This document shows positions 25,293-33,887 of a stretch of DNA of 64,000 bases, in pieces. The notes beneath the pieces were generated by a model, which searched no databases, had not been told where the DNA came from, and saw only the letters and a program-made list of their open reading frames with translations. Position 1 is the first letter of the stretch. Every line of letters begins with the position of its first letter. This DNA comes from Pseudooceanicola aestuarii (GTDB taxonomy: Bacteria; Pseudomonadota; Alphaproteobacteria; Rhodobacterales; Rhodobacteraceae), in assembly GCF_010614805.1 (NCBI RefSeq), contig NZ_JAAFZC010000001.1, positions 2,024,001 through 2,088,000 on the forward strand, in the 5' to 3' direction. A program made the position numbers and the translations under genes.

Positions 25293-26564
25293 ATGAGCCT
25301 TGCATCCGGTCGCACCTACCTTGCCATTCCCGGCCCGTCCGTCATGCCGGACGCCGTGCTGCGGGCGATGCACAGTGCCGCTCCCAATATCTACGAGGGC
25401 GAACTGCCCCGTATGGTGGCCGAGATGATGCCCGATCTGAAACGCGTCGCGCAGACCGATGCCTTTGCCACGATCTACATCGCCAACGGGCATGGCGCCT
25501 GGGAGGCAGCGCTGTCCAACATCGCCGCCGAAGGGGAAAAGGTTCTGGTCTGCGCGACGGGCCGGTTCGGGCACGGCTGGGCGGACATGGCCGAGGGGTT
25601 GGGCCTGGAGGTCGAAGTGCTGGATTTCGGCCTGAACGCCACCATCGACCCGGCCCGCCTGGCCGAGGTTCTGACCGCTGACACGGCGCATCGGATCAAG
25701 GCGGTGATGTTCAGCCATGTGGATACCGCCACCTCCATCCGCAACGATCCGCGCGCCCTGCGTCGGGCGCTGGACGAGGCCGGACATCCGGCGCTGTTGA
25801 TGGCCGATTGCATTGCCTCGCTGGGGGTGGACCGGTTCGAGATGGACGCCTGGGGCGTGGATGTGATGGTGGCGGGATCGCAAAAGGGGCTGATGGTGCC
25901 GCCGGGCCTGTCCTTTGTCTTCTTCAACGCCCGCGCGGCGGAGGTGCGGGCGCGGATGAAACGTGTCTCCCGCTATTGGGACTGGGTACCGCGTGCCGAA
26001 CCGGAGTGGTTCTACCAGTTCTTCGGGGGCACGGCGCCCACGCATCACCTGCTGGGCCTGCGCGCCGCGCTGGACCTGATCCATGACGAAGGGCTGGAGG
26101 CCGTGTGGCATCGCCACGCCGTGCTGGCCCGCGCCATCTGGGCCGCCTGCGAGGCCTGGGGGCAGGGCGGACCGTTGCGGCTGAACGTGGCGGATGCGCA
26201 GCTGCGCAGTCATGCTGTTACCGCGTTGGGTCTGGGTGGTCGCAACGGCGAGGCGTTGCGCCGCTGGACCGCCGAGACTGCGGGCGTGACGCTGGGCCTG
26301 GGGTTGGGTATGGCGGCCCGCGACGATCCGGCAGGCGAAGGGTACTTTCGCATCGGGCACATGGGGCATGTGAATGCCCATATGGTGCTGGGGGTCATGG
26401 GCGTGATCGAAAGCGGGATGCGTGCGCTGGAGATCCCCTTTGGCAGCGGCGCGCTGGCCGCAGCGGCGGAAGTGGTTGCCAGCAACGAGCCGCTGGCCCC
26501 CGCCGCCACCCTGACCGCTGAAGAGGCAACCGCGCGCGCCACCATGGCCCCCGCCGCGCGCTGA
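25293..26564 (+). CDS. Class V aminotransferase (alanine/serine-glyoxylate type)
   Basis: A 423-residue PLP enzyme, start MSLASGRTYLAIPGPSVMPD, with the PLP lysine in VAGSQKGLMVPPGLSFVFF and FSHVDTATSIRND. This matches serine- or alanine-glyoxylate aminotransferases, which transfer an amino group to glyoxylate. The Ala-rich C-terminal tail is longer than usual. The divergent gap upstream contains two direct GACGCCGA copies (25251 and 25260 area). Exact donor cannot be told. Confidence 0.85.
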   Translation: MSLASGRTYLAIPGPSVMPDAVLRAMHSAAPNIYEGELPRMVAEMMPDLKRVAQTDAFATIYIANGHGAWEAALSNIAAEGEKVLVCATGRFGHGWADMAEGLGLEVEVLDFGLNATIDPARLAEVLTADTAHRIKAVMFSHVDTATSIRNDPRALRRALDEAGHPALLMADCIASLGVDRFEMDAWGVDVMVAGSQKGLMVPPGLSFVFFNARAAEVRARMKRVSRYWDWVPRAEPEWFYQFFGGTAPTHHLLGLRAALDLIHDEGLEAVWHRHAVLARAIWAACEAWGQGGPLRLNVADAQLRSHAVTALGLGGRNGEALRRWTAETAGVTLGLGLGMAARDDPAGEGYFRIGHMGHVNAHMVLGVMGVIESGMRALEIPFGSGALAAAAEVVASNEPLAPAATLTAEEATARATMAPAAR

Positions 26565-26602
26565 GCCGCCCGCGCCGGGGCGGGCCGACCGGAAGGAATG
26601 AC

Positions 26603-26635
26603 AACGCCCCCGTCACCTGTCGATGCGGGGGCGTT
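26603..26635 (+). terminator. Terminator between convergent aminotransferase genes
   Basis: Stem AACGCCCCCG / CGGGGGCGTT with a 13-base loop, followed by a T-rich stretch on one side and A-rich on the other. It separates two convergent genes and probably serves both. Confidence 0.75.
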
Positions 26636-26658
26636 TGCGTTTCGGTCTGGGGGGGCTC

Positions 26659-27771
26659 TCAGCCGGCGGAGTTGATCTCGGCCAGGGCGGCGGGCAGGGC
26701 TTCCTCCAGCCGGAGCAGATCCTCCGGCGTGCCGCAGCTGATGCGGATGCAACGGTCCTGCGGTGCGACAAAGGGCATGCGGACAAACACACCGCGTGCG
26801 CCCAGTGCCGCGACCAGCGACCGCGCGGTGTCGCCGTCGCCGCCGGTATCGGCAGTCACGAAATTGGTCGCCGAGGGCAGGGGCACCAGCCCGTTGTCGC
26901 GGGCGATCCGGGCGATCTCCTCTCGGGAGGCGGCGATCCTGGCCACCGTGTCGCGCAGGTGGTCCTGATCCGCCAAAGCCGCCAATGCGCCGTCCTGCGC
27001 CGTGCGATGCATCCCGAAATGGTTGCGTACGGTGTCGAAGGCGGCGATCAGCGTCGGATCGCCAATGGCATAGCCGACCCGCGCGCCCGCAAGGGCATAG
27101 GCCTTGGAAAAGGTGCGCATCCGGATCACCCGCGGATCGTCATAGGCGATCGGCGCCAGCGCCGCCTCGGGGGCGCATTCGATATAGGCCTCGTCCAGAA
27201 CCAGCAGCGCGTGATCGGGCAGATCCGCCAAAGCATCGGCGATGTCCTGTCCGTTCAGGTAGCTGCCCATCGGGTTGTCAGGATTGGCGAGGTAGACCAG
27301 TTTCGCCCCGGTTTCCCGCGCCTTGGCGAACAGGGCGCGCGGGTCTTCGTGGTCACCTTTGTAGGGCACGGTCACCAGTTCGCCGCCAAAACCCTGGACG
27401 TGGTAATTGAACGTGGGATAGGCCCCGTGGGAGGTCACGACCCGGTCGCCCGGCGCCACCAGCAGGCGCACCAGAAGGCCCAGCAGCCCGTCCACCCCTT
27501 CGCCCACGGTCACGGTTTCCAGCCGCGTATCCAGATGTTCGGCCAGCGCGACGCACAGGTCATGGCTGGCGGAATCGCCGTATTTCCACAGGTCGGGCGT
27601 GGCCGCCTGCATCGCGGCGATCGCCTTGGGCGAGGGGCCAAAGACGTTTTCATTGGCCCCCAACCGGGCCGCGAAGGGGGCGCCGCGACGGCGCTCCAAT
27701 TCCTCGGGGCCGATGAAGGGGACGGTGGCGGGCAGGCTCTGGGCCAGGGGGGTAAGGCGCGTGTCGGACAT
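26659..27771 (-). CDS. Histidinol-phosphate aminotransferase-like PLP enzyme
   Basis: A 370-residue class I/II aminotransferase with ANPDNPMG, VLDEAYIEC and RTFSKAYALAGARVGY (PLP lysine in SKAYALAG), all as in HisC-type enzymes. It could make histidinol phosphate from imidazole acetol phosphate, or act on aromatic keto acids; Rhodobacterales often carry more than one HisC-like gene and hisD lies 23 kb away. The start at 27771 gives the usual MSDTRLTPLAQSLPATVPF. Confidence 0.82.
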   Translation of the reverse strand: MSDTRLTPLAQSLPATVPFIGPEELERRRGAPFAARLGANENVFGPSPKAIAAMQAATPDLWKYGDSASHDLCVALAEHLDTRLETVTVGEGVDGLLGLLVRLLVAPGDRVVTSHGAYPTFNYHVQGFGGELVTVPYKGDHEDPRALFAKARETGAKLVYLANPDNPMGSYLNGQDIADALADLPDHALLVLDEAYIECAPEAALAPIAYDDPRVIRMRTFSKAYALAGARVGYAIGDPTLIAAFDTVRNHFGMHRTAQDGALAALADQDHLRDTVARIAASREEIARIARDNGLVPLPSATNFVTADTGGDGDTARSLVAALGARGVFVRMPFVAPQDRCIRISCGTPEDLLRLEEALPAALAEINSAG

Positions 27772-27891
27772 GCCCGAATGTCTAGCCCCGAACCCGCGCC
27801 CCACACAAGACGCGACGTTCTCGTGGCGCCCGGGCGGCGCGGAAGATTAGGGTCAGGTCCAATATTTACCGTCTGTAGAGGGAGGACCGAT

Positions 27892-28683
27892 ATGACGGAC
27901 CGGGTAAGGACCGAGATCACGGGGAAGATCGCGCATGTCACGCTGGTGCGCGGTGACAAGATGAACGCGGTGGATCCCGCCATGGCGGAGGCCATCGTCG
28001 CGGCGGGGGAGGCCCTGGTGGACAATGCCGATATCCGCGCCGTCGTGCTTTCGGGAGAAGGGCGGGCCTTCTGCGCGGGGCTGGATGTGGCGTCGTTCGG
28101 CAAGATGGCGGGCCCGTCCACGGAAGACCGGGTGATGACCCGGACCCATGGCGATTCGAACCTGATGCAGGAGGTCGCGATGATCTGGCGCAAGGTGCCG
28201 GTGCCGGTGATCGCCGCCGTGCAGGGCGTGGCCTTTGGCGCAGGCTTCCAGCTGGCGCTGGGTGCGGATATCCGCATCGCAGCGCCGGGCACGAAGCTGG
28301 CGGTGATGGAGGCCAAGTGGGGGCTGATCCCCGACATGGGCGGGATGGTTCTGCTGCCGCAGCTGGTGCGGTCCGACGTGCTGCGCCTGATGACCTACAC
28401 GGCAGAGCCGGTGGCGGTCGAACAGGGCCTGGCCTGGGGCCTGGTCACCCAGATCGCCGAGGATCCTCTGGCGGAGGCGCAGCGCCTGGCAGAGGTGATC
28501 GCCGGCAAGTCGCCCTCCGGCACCCGCGCGGCGAAACGGCTGATCGGCGTCGCCGAAAGTGGCGCGGATGCGGCCAAGGTGCTGTTTGAGGAAAGCGCGG
28601 AACAGCTGCCCCTGATCGGTGGCGCCCACCAGCAGGAGATCATCGCGGCCAATATGGCCAAGCGCGCGCCGCAGTTCGACTGA
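27892..28683 (+). CDS. Enoyl-CoA hydratase/isomerase family (crotonase) protein
   Basis: A 263-residue crotonase. The oxyanion-hole segments are FCAGLDVASFG and FGAGFQLALGADIRIAAP; the family acidic residue region is MEAKWGLIPDMGG. Members hydrate or isomerise enoyl-CoA or act on related thioesters; with no CoA cluster around it the substrate is unknown. A strong AGGGAGG site precedes ATG 27892. It is divergent from the HisC-like gene. Confidence 0.85.
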   Translation: MTDRVRTEITGKIAHVTLVRGDKMNAVDPAMAEAIVAAGEALVDNADIRAVVLSGEGRAFCAGLDVASFGKMAGPSTEDRVMTRTHGDSNLMQEVAMIWRKVPVPVIAAVQGVAFGAGFQLALGADIRIAAPGTKLAVMEAKWGLIPDMGGMVLLPQLVRSDVLRLMTYTAEPVAVEQGLAWGLVTQIAEDPLAEAQRLAEVIAGKSPSGTRAAKRLIGVAESGADAAKVLFEESAEQLPLIGGAHQQEIIAANMAKRAPQFD

Positions 28684-29064
28684 GGTGCCGTAGAGCCGGG
28701 GGGTGCGGACTTGTGGCGCCCGGCCTGTCGCTGGCACGGCGGGGTGGCGGCCGCAGCCCGCGCCGTTTCGCCAGGAGCGCGGGGCAGGGCGGCGCCCTGG
28801 TGTCTCGGCGGCTTTGGGTTGGGGAGGCAACACGTCCTGCATCCGGCGCCGACCCCTAGGCGCGGTGCCCGTGCCAGGTCGGGCGTCCAACGGGGTGCCG
28901 CACCCTTTCGGACCGTGCCGCACCGCGCCGGGCCATACCTCGCCGTTTCTCAACCGGCCGGGACTCGGGGTCCGGCATAGGGGGCCAACACAGGACGGCG
29001 AAAGGCCGGGGGCCTCAGCCCCTTGGGCCGGTGACGGACGAACGATGGCCGCCCGCGCGTCTGG
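28684..29064. other. Intergenic 381 bases, no gene seen
   Basis: GC-rich sequence between a crotonase gene and the 3' end of the acidic 845-residue protein gene. Open frames here have no initiation signal and no recognised similarity. A short GGGG...CCCC palindrome near 29010-29030 could be a weak terminator. Confidence 0.5.
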
Positions 29065-31602
29065 TCACCCCGCCGCGCGTTTGCCGGGACCAAAGGCCAA
29101 CCGGTCGGAGACGACAAAGCGCCCCCCGTCGATCTTGCGGATCTTCCCCTCCCGCAGGAGCAACCCGAAGGAGCGCAGGCCGTCTTCGCGGCTGAAGGTT
29201 TCGGGTTCCAGAGAGCGCACGGTGGTCATGATCTGCGGCCGGGAGAATTCGCCGCGCCCCTCGACATAGCTCAGGTAGGCGGCAGCGGCTTCCAGAAGGT
29301 CGGGCAGTTCCACGGCGCCCACGCGGGCGGCGTAGTCGCGGAAACTGGTCGCGGCCTCCGGCGCCTCCCCCTCGGGTTGGCGGGCAGGGGCGGGATCTGC
29401 CTGCTGTGCGGGCGCGGCCTCCCGCGCGGCGGCTTCGGACCCGGCCTCTGCGGTAGGTGGGGGCATGTCCTGCGCGGTCTCCGGGGTGGGACGCAGGGGG
29501 CCTTCCCCGGATTGGCTGTTCATTGTCTCTGCGACCACTTCGGCCAGGCCGTCGTTGTCGTCGGACAGTTCGATCGCATCGTCCGATGTTGCCTCTGGGG
29601 CGGGATCGGCGCGGTGCTGGACCGTGACGCGGCGCGGCCGCACCGGGGCAAGGGCGTTGCTTTCCTCAAGGTCGACGCGCTGTTCGGCCACCAGTTTCAG
29701 CGGCGCGGGGCGTTGATCCACGCGTTGAGCCTGACCTGTGACGCGAGGCCGGCGGGGGCGGACCACCTGGGCCAGATCCTCCCGGTAGGGGTCGGCGCTG
29801 GGGTTTTCCTTGCGCAGGTTGGAGCCGGCGCGATGCTCGGCCTTGGTGGCGGCGACGGCCGCCCGCAAATGCGCGATGGCGCTGCGGCGGCGGGTGCCCT
29901 CGCTCTCTCCCAGATGTTGGTTCGTCTCCTCTAGGATGCGATCCATGTTGCCCTGGTTGTCGGCATCGGCAAAGCGGTCGGGCTGATCGGCGGCATCCGG
30001 ATCGGTGGCGTCGATCTGCGCATCATCGCCCGGCTGCGCCACGGGGGCGGCGGGACCGTCAAGGGCGATGTCGTTTTGCGGTGCGCCCTGCTGATCAGCA
30101 TCGGGGGCGGCGTCATACGTGATCGCGCCATGGGCGGGGTCGTGGTCCGCAGGGTCGTCTGCGTCGTCGAAGCCGAAATCATCGGCCCGGTCGGCGCGCA
30201 ATGGCGTGGCCGGCGCGTCGGTATCGGTATCAGCGGCCAGTTCGGCCTCCACCGCGGCCAGTTCGCTTTGCAGTTCGGCCTCGTCCTCGGCGCTGAGCGT
30301 GGAATCGGAGGAAAACTCGTCCTCTTCGTCGATCTCTTCCATCACGGCGTCGAAATCGGCGCGCTTCACCTTGATGACCCGCGCGACAGGGCGGCGGGCG
30401 GGGGTGTCAGCTGCGATGTCGGCGCTATCGGCGACGTGATCGGTATCGTCCTCGGCGGCGTCCTCGGCGGTCGCGGTGACGGTGGGGGCCTCCTCCGACG
30501 CTTCTGCCACGGGGGCTTCGGCGGGGGCGGTCGTGGCGGTATCCGCCAAGTCGTCCCCGGCCTCATCGCTGGCGGCGAGGTCGAAGATATCGGTGTCCTC
30601 TTCGGCGGCCGCCTCTCCGGCCGCGGCGGGGGAGCGGGCATCGGTGCCGATTTCGCCGTCGTCGGTGAGCTGTTCGTCGATCTCGGCGTCCTCCGCGTCG
30701 AGGTCGGCCATCAGGTCGGACCATTCGCCGTCCTCTTCCTCGTCCGTCAGGGCAGAAGTGTCGGCGAAGGTTTCCCCCGCATCGGAGGTCAGCGGCGCGG
30801 CGATCTCCTCGGCGGGCAGATCTGCGGCGGGCCGGTCTGCGGCGGGCAGATCTGCGGGCTCTGCCCGGCTCTCTGCCACGGTCTCCGGCTCGGCGGGGGG
30901 CGGTGTTGTTACCGGGGCAGCGGCTTCGGGCGCGGTGTCCGGGGTGGCGCGCTGGGTGCGGTTCACGACAGAGCGGATGCGTTGCAACTTGGCCGTGACG
31001 CTGGAGGGATCGGGAGGGGTCGGAGCCGGGCGCGCGGCGGGGAGGTCTTCGCCAACTTCCGCCTCAGGGGCCTGTTCCGGCTTGGCGGCCTGAGCTTCGG
31101 CGGTGGGGGCCTGTTGCGCGACGGGGGCAGGTTCCGCGGCAGGGGTCGGTTCGCTGTCTTCGGCCGGGATGGCCGTTTCAAGTCCGGTGGCGGCGTCGCC
31201 GATGGCGTGATCGGCCAGGCTGTCCTGATCGCTATGCGCGGAGCTGTCGGTGGACAGGTCTGCAGCGGGCAGGTCGGCGGCGGGATCGGACGCGGCGGCA
31301 GGTTCCGGGGCAGGTTCCGAGGCAGGCTCGGCGGCGGGCGCCTGCCGGGTTTCGGGGCGCAGCACGATATTGCCATCCTGGGTGCGCGCCTCGATCCGGC
31401 GGGAATGGCCGCGTTCGGCCAGCCGGGCCAGCACATCGGCATCCGGCGTCGGAGGTTCGGCCCCGAAGAACCGGTCCTCCGCCGCGAGATCCCGGAAATA
31501 TTCCGCGATGGCCTTCATCGTTTCGAACGCGTCGTCGAAGCCTTCGAGGGTACAGGAGAAGGTTCCGTACGAAACGGTCAGAATTTTGTTGGACTCAACC
31601 AC
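29065..31602 (-). CDS. Large acidic low-complexity protein of Rhodobacterales
   Basis: An 845-residue protein with two folded ends and a long Ala/Glu/Asp/Pro-rich middle. The N-terminus ESNKILTVSYGTFSCTLEGF and FETMKAIAEYFRDLAAEDRFFG form one conserved piece. The C-terminus (FRDYAARVGAVELPDLLEAAAAYLSY ... SREDGLRSFGLLLREGKIRKIDGG) forms another. I recall similar proteins in this order, sometimes mislabelled as CheA; no kinase motif is seen here. GTG 31602 is chosen because AAGG lies nine bases before it and the conserved block starts there; there is no ATG. It is divergent from thiamine diphosphokinase. Function unknown. Confidence 0.75.
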   Translation of the reverse strand: MVESNKILTVSYGTFSCTLEGFDDAFETMKAIAEYFRDLAAEDRFFGAEPPTPDADVLARLAERGHSRRIEARTQDGNIVLRPETRQAPAAEPASEPAPEPAAASDPAADLPAADLSTDSSAHSDQDSLADHAIGDAATGLETAIPAEDSEPTPAAEPAPVAQQAPTAEAQAAKPEQAPEAEVGEDLPAARPAPTPPDPSSVTAKLQRIRSVVNRTQRATPDTAPEAAAPVTTPPPAEPETVAESRAEPADLPAADRPAADLPAEEIAAPLTSDAGETFADTSALTDEEEDGEWSDLMADLDAEDAEIDEQLTDDGEIGTDARSPAAAGEAAAEEDTDIFDLAASDEAGDDLADTATTAPAEAPVAEASEEAPTVTATAEDAAEDDTDHVADSADIAADTPARRPVARVIKVKRADFDAVMEEIDEEDEFSSDSTLSAEDEAELQSELAAVEAELAADTDTDAPATPLRADRADDFGFDDADDPADHDPAHGAITYDAAPDADQQGAPQNDIALDGPAAPVAQPGDDAQIDATDPDAADQPDRFADADNQGNMDRILEETNQHLGESEGTRRRSAIAHLRAAVAATKAEHRAGSNLRKENPSADPYREDLAQVVRPRRPRVTGQAQRVDQRPAPLKLVAEQRVDLEESNALAPVRPRRVTVQHRADPAPEATSDDAIELSDDNDGLAEVVAETMNSQSGEGPLRPTPETAQDMPPPTAEAGSEAAAREAAPAQQADPAPARQPEGEAPEAATSFRDYAARVGAVELPDLLEAAAAYLSYVEGRGEFSRPQIMTTVRSLEPETFSREDGLRSFGLLLREGKIRKIDGGRFVVSDRLAFGPGKRAAG

Positions 31603-31759
31603 GGTGCCACTCGCCTTCTGTATATGATATAGGATCCGCAGGACGACACGGATACGAATTGCCTTTCGTGATACGGCGGAACCTGCCCGAATCTTTGAAG
31701 CAGCCGGTCTTATTTTGTGACCATATTGTGGTTCGAGTCGAATCCAGGCAGGCAAAATC

Positions 31760-32458
31760 ATGAAAATTCCCCCCATTCTGCGCAGTGACCGCCCCGTCGG
31801 TCTGGTTGGCGGCAGCGGTCTGAACATTGCGGAACTGGGCGTGATCCGGCGCAATTGCGGACCGCTGGTGGCGGCGGATGGGGGGGCGAACCTGCTGATG
31901 GCGCATGGCGTGGTGCCGGATGCGGTGATCGGGGACCTGGACTCGCTGGACCCGGACGTCGCGCGCCGTATTCCCGCCGACCGGGTGCATCACGTCTCCG
32001 AACAGGACAGCACAGATTTCGAGAAATGCCTGACCCGGATCGCCGCGCCGCTGGTCGTCGGCACCGGGTTCCTGGGAAGGCGGGTGGATCACATGATGGC
32101 CGCCTGCACCGCGCTGGTCCGCCATGCGGACCGGCCCTGCCTGCTGCTGGGGGGGGAGGATCAACTGTTCCATTGCCCGCCCGAGGTGGCCCTGTCATTG
32201 GAGACGGGAACGCGCGTGTCGCTTTATCCGCTGGCGCCGGTGACGGGGCGGTCCGAAGGGCTGCGCTGGCCGATCGACGGGTTGGCGTTCCGCCCCGACG
32301 GGCGGGTCGGCACGTCCAACGTGGCGCTGGGCGGAACGGTGCGGCTGTCGATGGACGGGCCGGGGATGCTGGTTATTCTTCCGGCTGCAACGCTTGCGGA
32401 AACGGCGCTTGTGCTGGCAGGGGGCGGCGGGCGATGGCCCGTTCCCGCGCCACGATGA
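31760..32458 (+). CDS. Thiamine diphosphokinase
   Basis: A 232-residue protein with the family motifs VAADGGANLL, AVIGDLDSLD and SEQDSTDFEKCL, the last holding the Asp pair for Mg-ATP. It transfers a diphosphate from ATP to thiamine to give thiamine diphosphate. Length and motif order are as expected. Its 3' end overlaps the convergent EamA transporter gene by 86 bases. Confidence 0.9.
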   Translation: MKIPPILRSDRPVGLVGGSGLNIAELGVIRRNCGPLVAADGGANLLMAHGVVPDAVIGDLDSLDPDVARRIPADRVHHVSEQDSTDFEKCLTRIAAPLVVGTGFLGRRVDHMMAACTALVRHADRPCLLLGGEDQLFHCPPEVALSLETGTRVSLYPLAPVTGRSEGLRWPIDGLAFRPDGRVGTSNVALGGTVRLSMDGPGMLVILPAATLAETALVLAGGGGRWPVPAPR

Positions 32459-33314
32459 ACAATCCCGAGGCGATGGTCACGCCGATGCCGATGGCGGCCA
32501 GCCCGTCGGGCAGATCGCCGAAGATTGCCCAGCCGATCAGCGTGGCGCAGGGGATTTCCAGGTATTGCATCGGCGCCAGCGTGGCCGAGGGTGCGAACCG
32601 CAGGGACCAAGTCATCAACAGGTGACCGAACGATCCCAGCAGCCCGATCAGCAGCAGCAGACCCCAGGCGTCGCGCGGCGGCATCGGCAGGGTCATGCCC
32701 GGCACCTCTGCCGCGTTGGTGATCAGCAGCAGTGGCGCCAGCACGGCCACGGCGATCCAGCCGGATACGGCCTGCATCCCGATCGGGTCGATTTCCTTGG
32801 CGATGCGGCGGGTGACCAGCATGAACAACGAAAAGGTCAGCGCGACGCCCAGCGGCAGCAGGGCCGGGGCGCCGACCTCGGCAAAGCTGGGCTGAACCAC
32901 CATCAACGTGCCGACAAACCCCACCGCGCAGGCGGCCAGGCGCTGCGGGCCGACTTCTTCTCCCAGCAGGAACTTGCCCATCAGCAGCAGCAGAAACGGC
33001 ATGACAAAGGCGATGGCGATGGCGTCTGCCAGCGGCAGGTATTTCAGCGAGGTGAACATGAACCCGACGCCCAGAATATGCAGCAGGGTGCGCAGGGCGG
33101 TCATCCTCAGTATATAACCGCGCATCCGCATCACTCGTCCGGTGGCCAGGGCGATGGGGGTCAGAAAGACCCCTTGCAGGGCGAACCGGATCAGCAGCAG
33201 TTCTCCGATGGGCAGGCGGGTGCCCAGCAGTTTCGCCGTGGCATCCCCCATCGGGGCCACGATGCAGAAACCGAGCATCAGGAAAATGCCGAGAACCGGC
33301 CTATCAGCGTTCAT
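32373..33314 (-). CDS. DMT superfamily (EamA) transporter
   Basis: A 313-residue integral membrane protein with about ten hydrophobic helices and the two EamA halves (first: PIGELLLIRFALQGVFLTPIAL; second: MTWSLRFAPSATLAPMQYLEIPCATLIGWAIFGDLP). EamA proteins export or import small metabolites; the cargo is unknown. It is convergent with thiamine diphosphokinase and overlaps it by 86 bases at the C-terminus, which could cause antisense interference. Confidence 0.88.
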   Translation of the reverse strand: MNADRPVLGIFLMLGFCIVAPMGDATAKLLGTRLPIGELLLIRFALQGVFLTPIALATGRVMRMRGYILRMTALRTLLHILGVGFMFTSLKYLPLADAIAIAFVMPFLLLLMGKFLLGEEVGPQRLAACAVGFVGTLMVVQPSFAEVGAPALLPLGVALTFSLFMLVTRRIAKEIDPIGMQAVSGWIAVAVLAPLLLITNAAEVPGMTLPMPPRDAWGLLLLIGLLGSFGHLLMTWSLRFAPSATLAPMQYLEIPCATLIGWAIFGDLPDGLAAIGIGVTIASGLFIVARERAIARRPLPAQAPFPQALQPEE

Positions 33315-33887
33315 GCCGGCGACCCTATGGGCGGCCTTGGGGCGTGTCGAGTTTGTGCGATCGCAAGGGCGGGTGTGCGGGGCAGGCTGACCTGACTTGC
33401 AGCGGGTGGAAAGCCGCAGCGCCCATGCGCCGCATGCGGAGGCCGGTCAAAGCCGGTGCGCGGGCGATCTGCTGGCGGGGCGGATGCGTCTCTGGGGCAC
33501 CGGCGGGGCGGGTGTTCGGGGCGGTGGCCATCGCGGCGGAAGGGCACGGCCGGGACGGGGCCGCCCTTGCCGGGCTGGAACCGGGCCATCGCCGGGGCGA
33601 ACGCCGGGGGGAACCCCGGAACCAACTCGGGGACCAATTCAGGGGCCCACTCCGGGCGAACTCCGGGGCAAGACCCGGATTCACCGGGTGGATCGGGCGA
33701 AAGACGCTTGACCTTCGTCCGGCGGGGGCCAAGTAATGCGCCGTCGGCCCTATCGGCCCCTTGCGCCGCTCGGCGCCGGGCCGGGAAGGGGACGATTGCA
33801 CAGGGTGACCGGGCCCCTCTGGCGGATGTCGCGGCACATCCGTGATGTCGGCACCAGTTCGAAAATCGGCCGCACAGCAGATCCATC
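33315..33887. other. Intergenic 573 bases with a 12-base minisatellite
   Basis: Non-coding by appearance: open frames have no ribosome-binding site and random, Pro/Arg-rich composition. It contains a block of degenerate tandem repeats at 33595-33666. It separates the EamA gene from the DUF475 gene, which reads the opposite way. Confidence 0.5.
33595..33666. repeat. Degenerate 12-base tandem repeat, about six units
   Basis: Units read by eye: GGGCGAACGCCG, GGGGGAACCCCG, GAACCAACTCGG, GGACCAATTCAG, GGGCCCACTCCG and GGCGAACTCCGG. The period of 12 keeps frame; on the minus strand one frame gives an xxxP tetrapeptide pattern. No gene is supported. Confidence 0.65.

Noticed and set aside
27892..28683. 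Assignment of the crotonase to a named beta-oxidation enzyme
   Set aside because: The family has many reactions and no neighbouring fatty-acid genes support one.
30076..31632. A 518-codon plus-strand frame opposite the acidic protein gene
   Set aside because: Gly/Arg-rich mirror of an Ala/Asp/Pro-rich gene; no motif or start signal.
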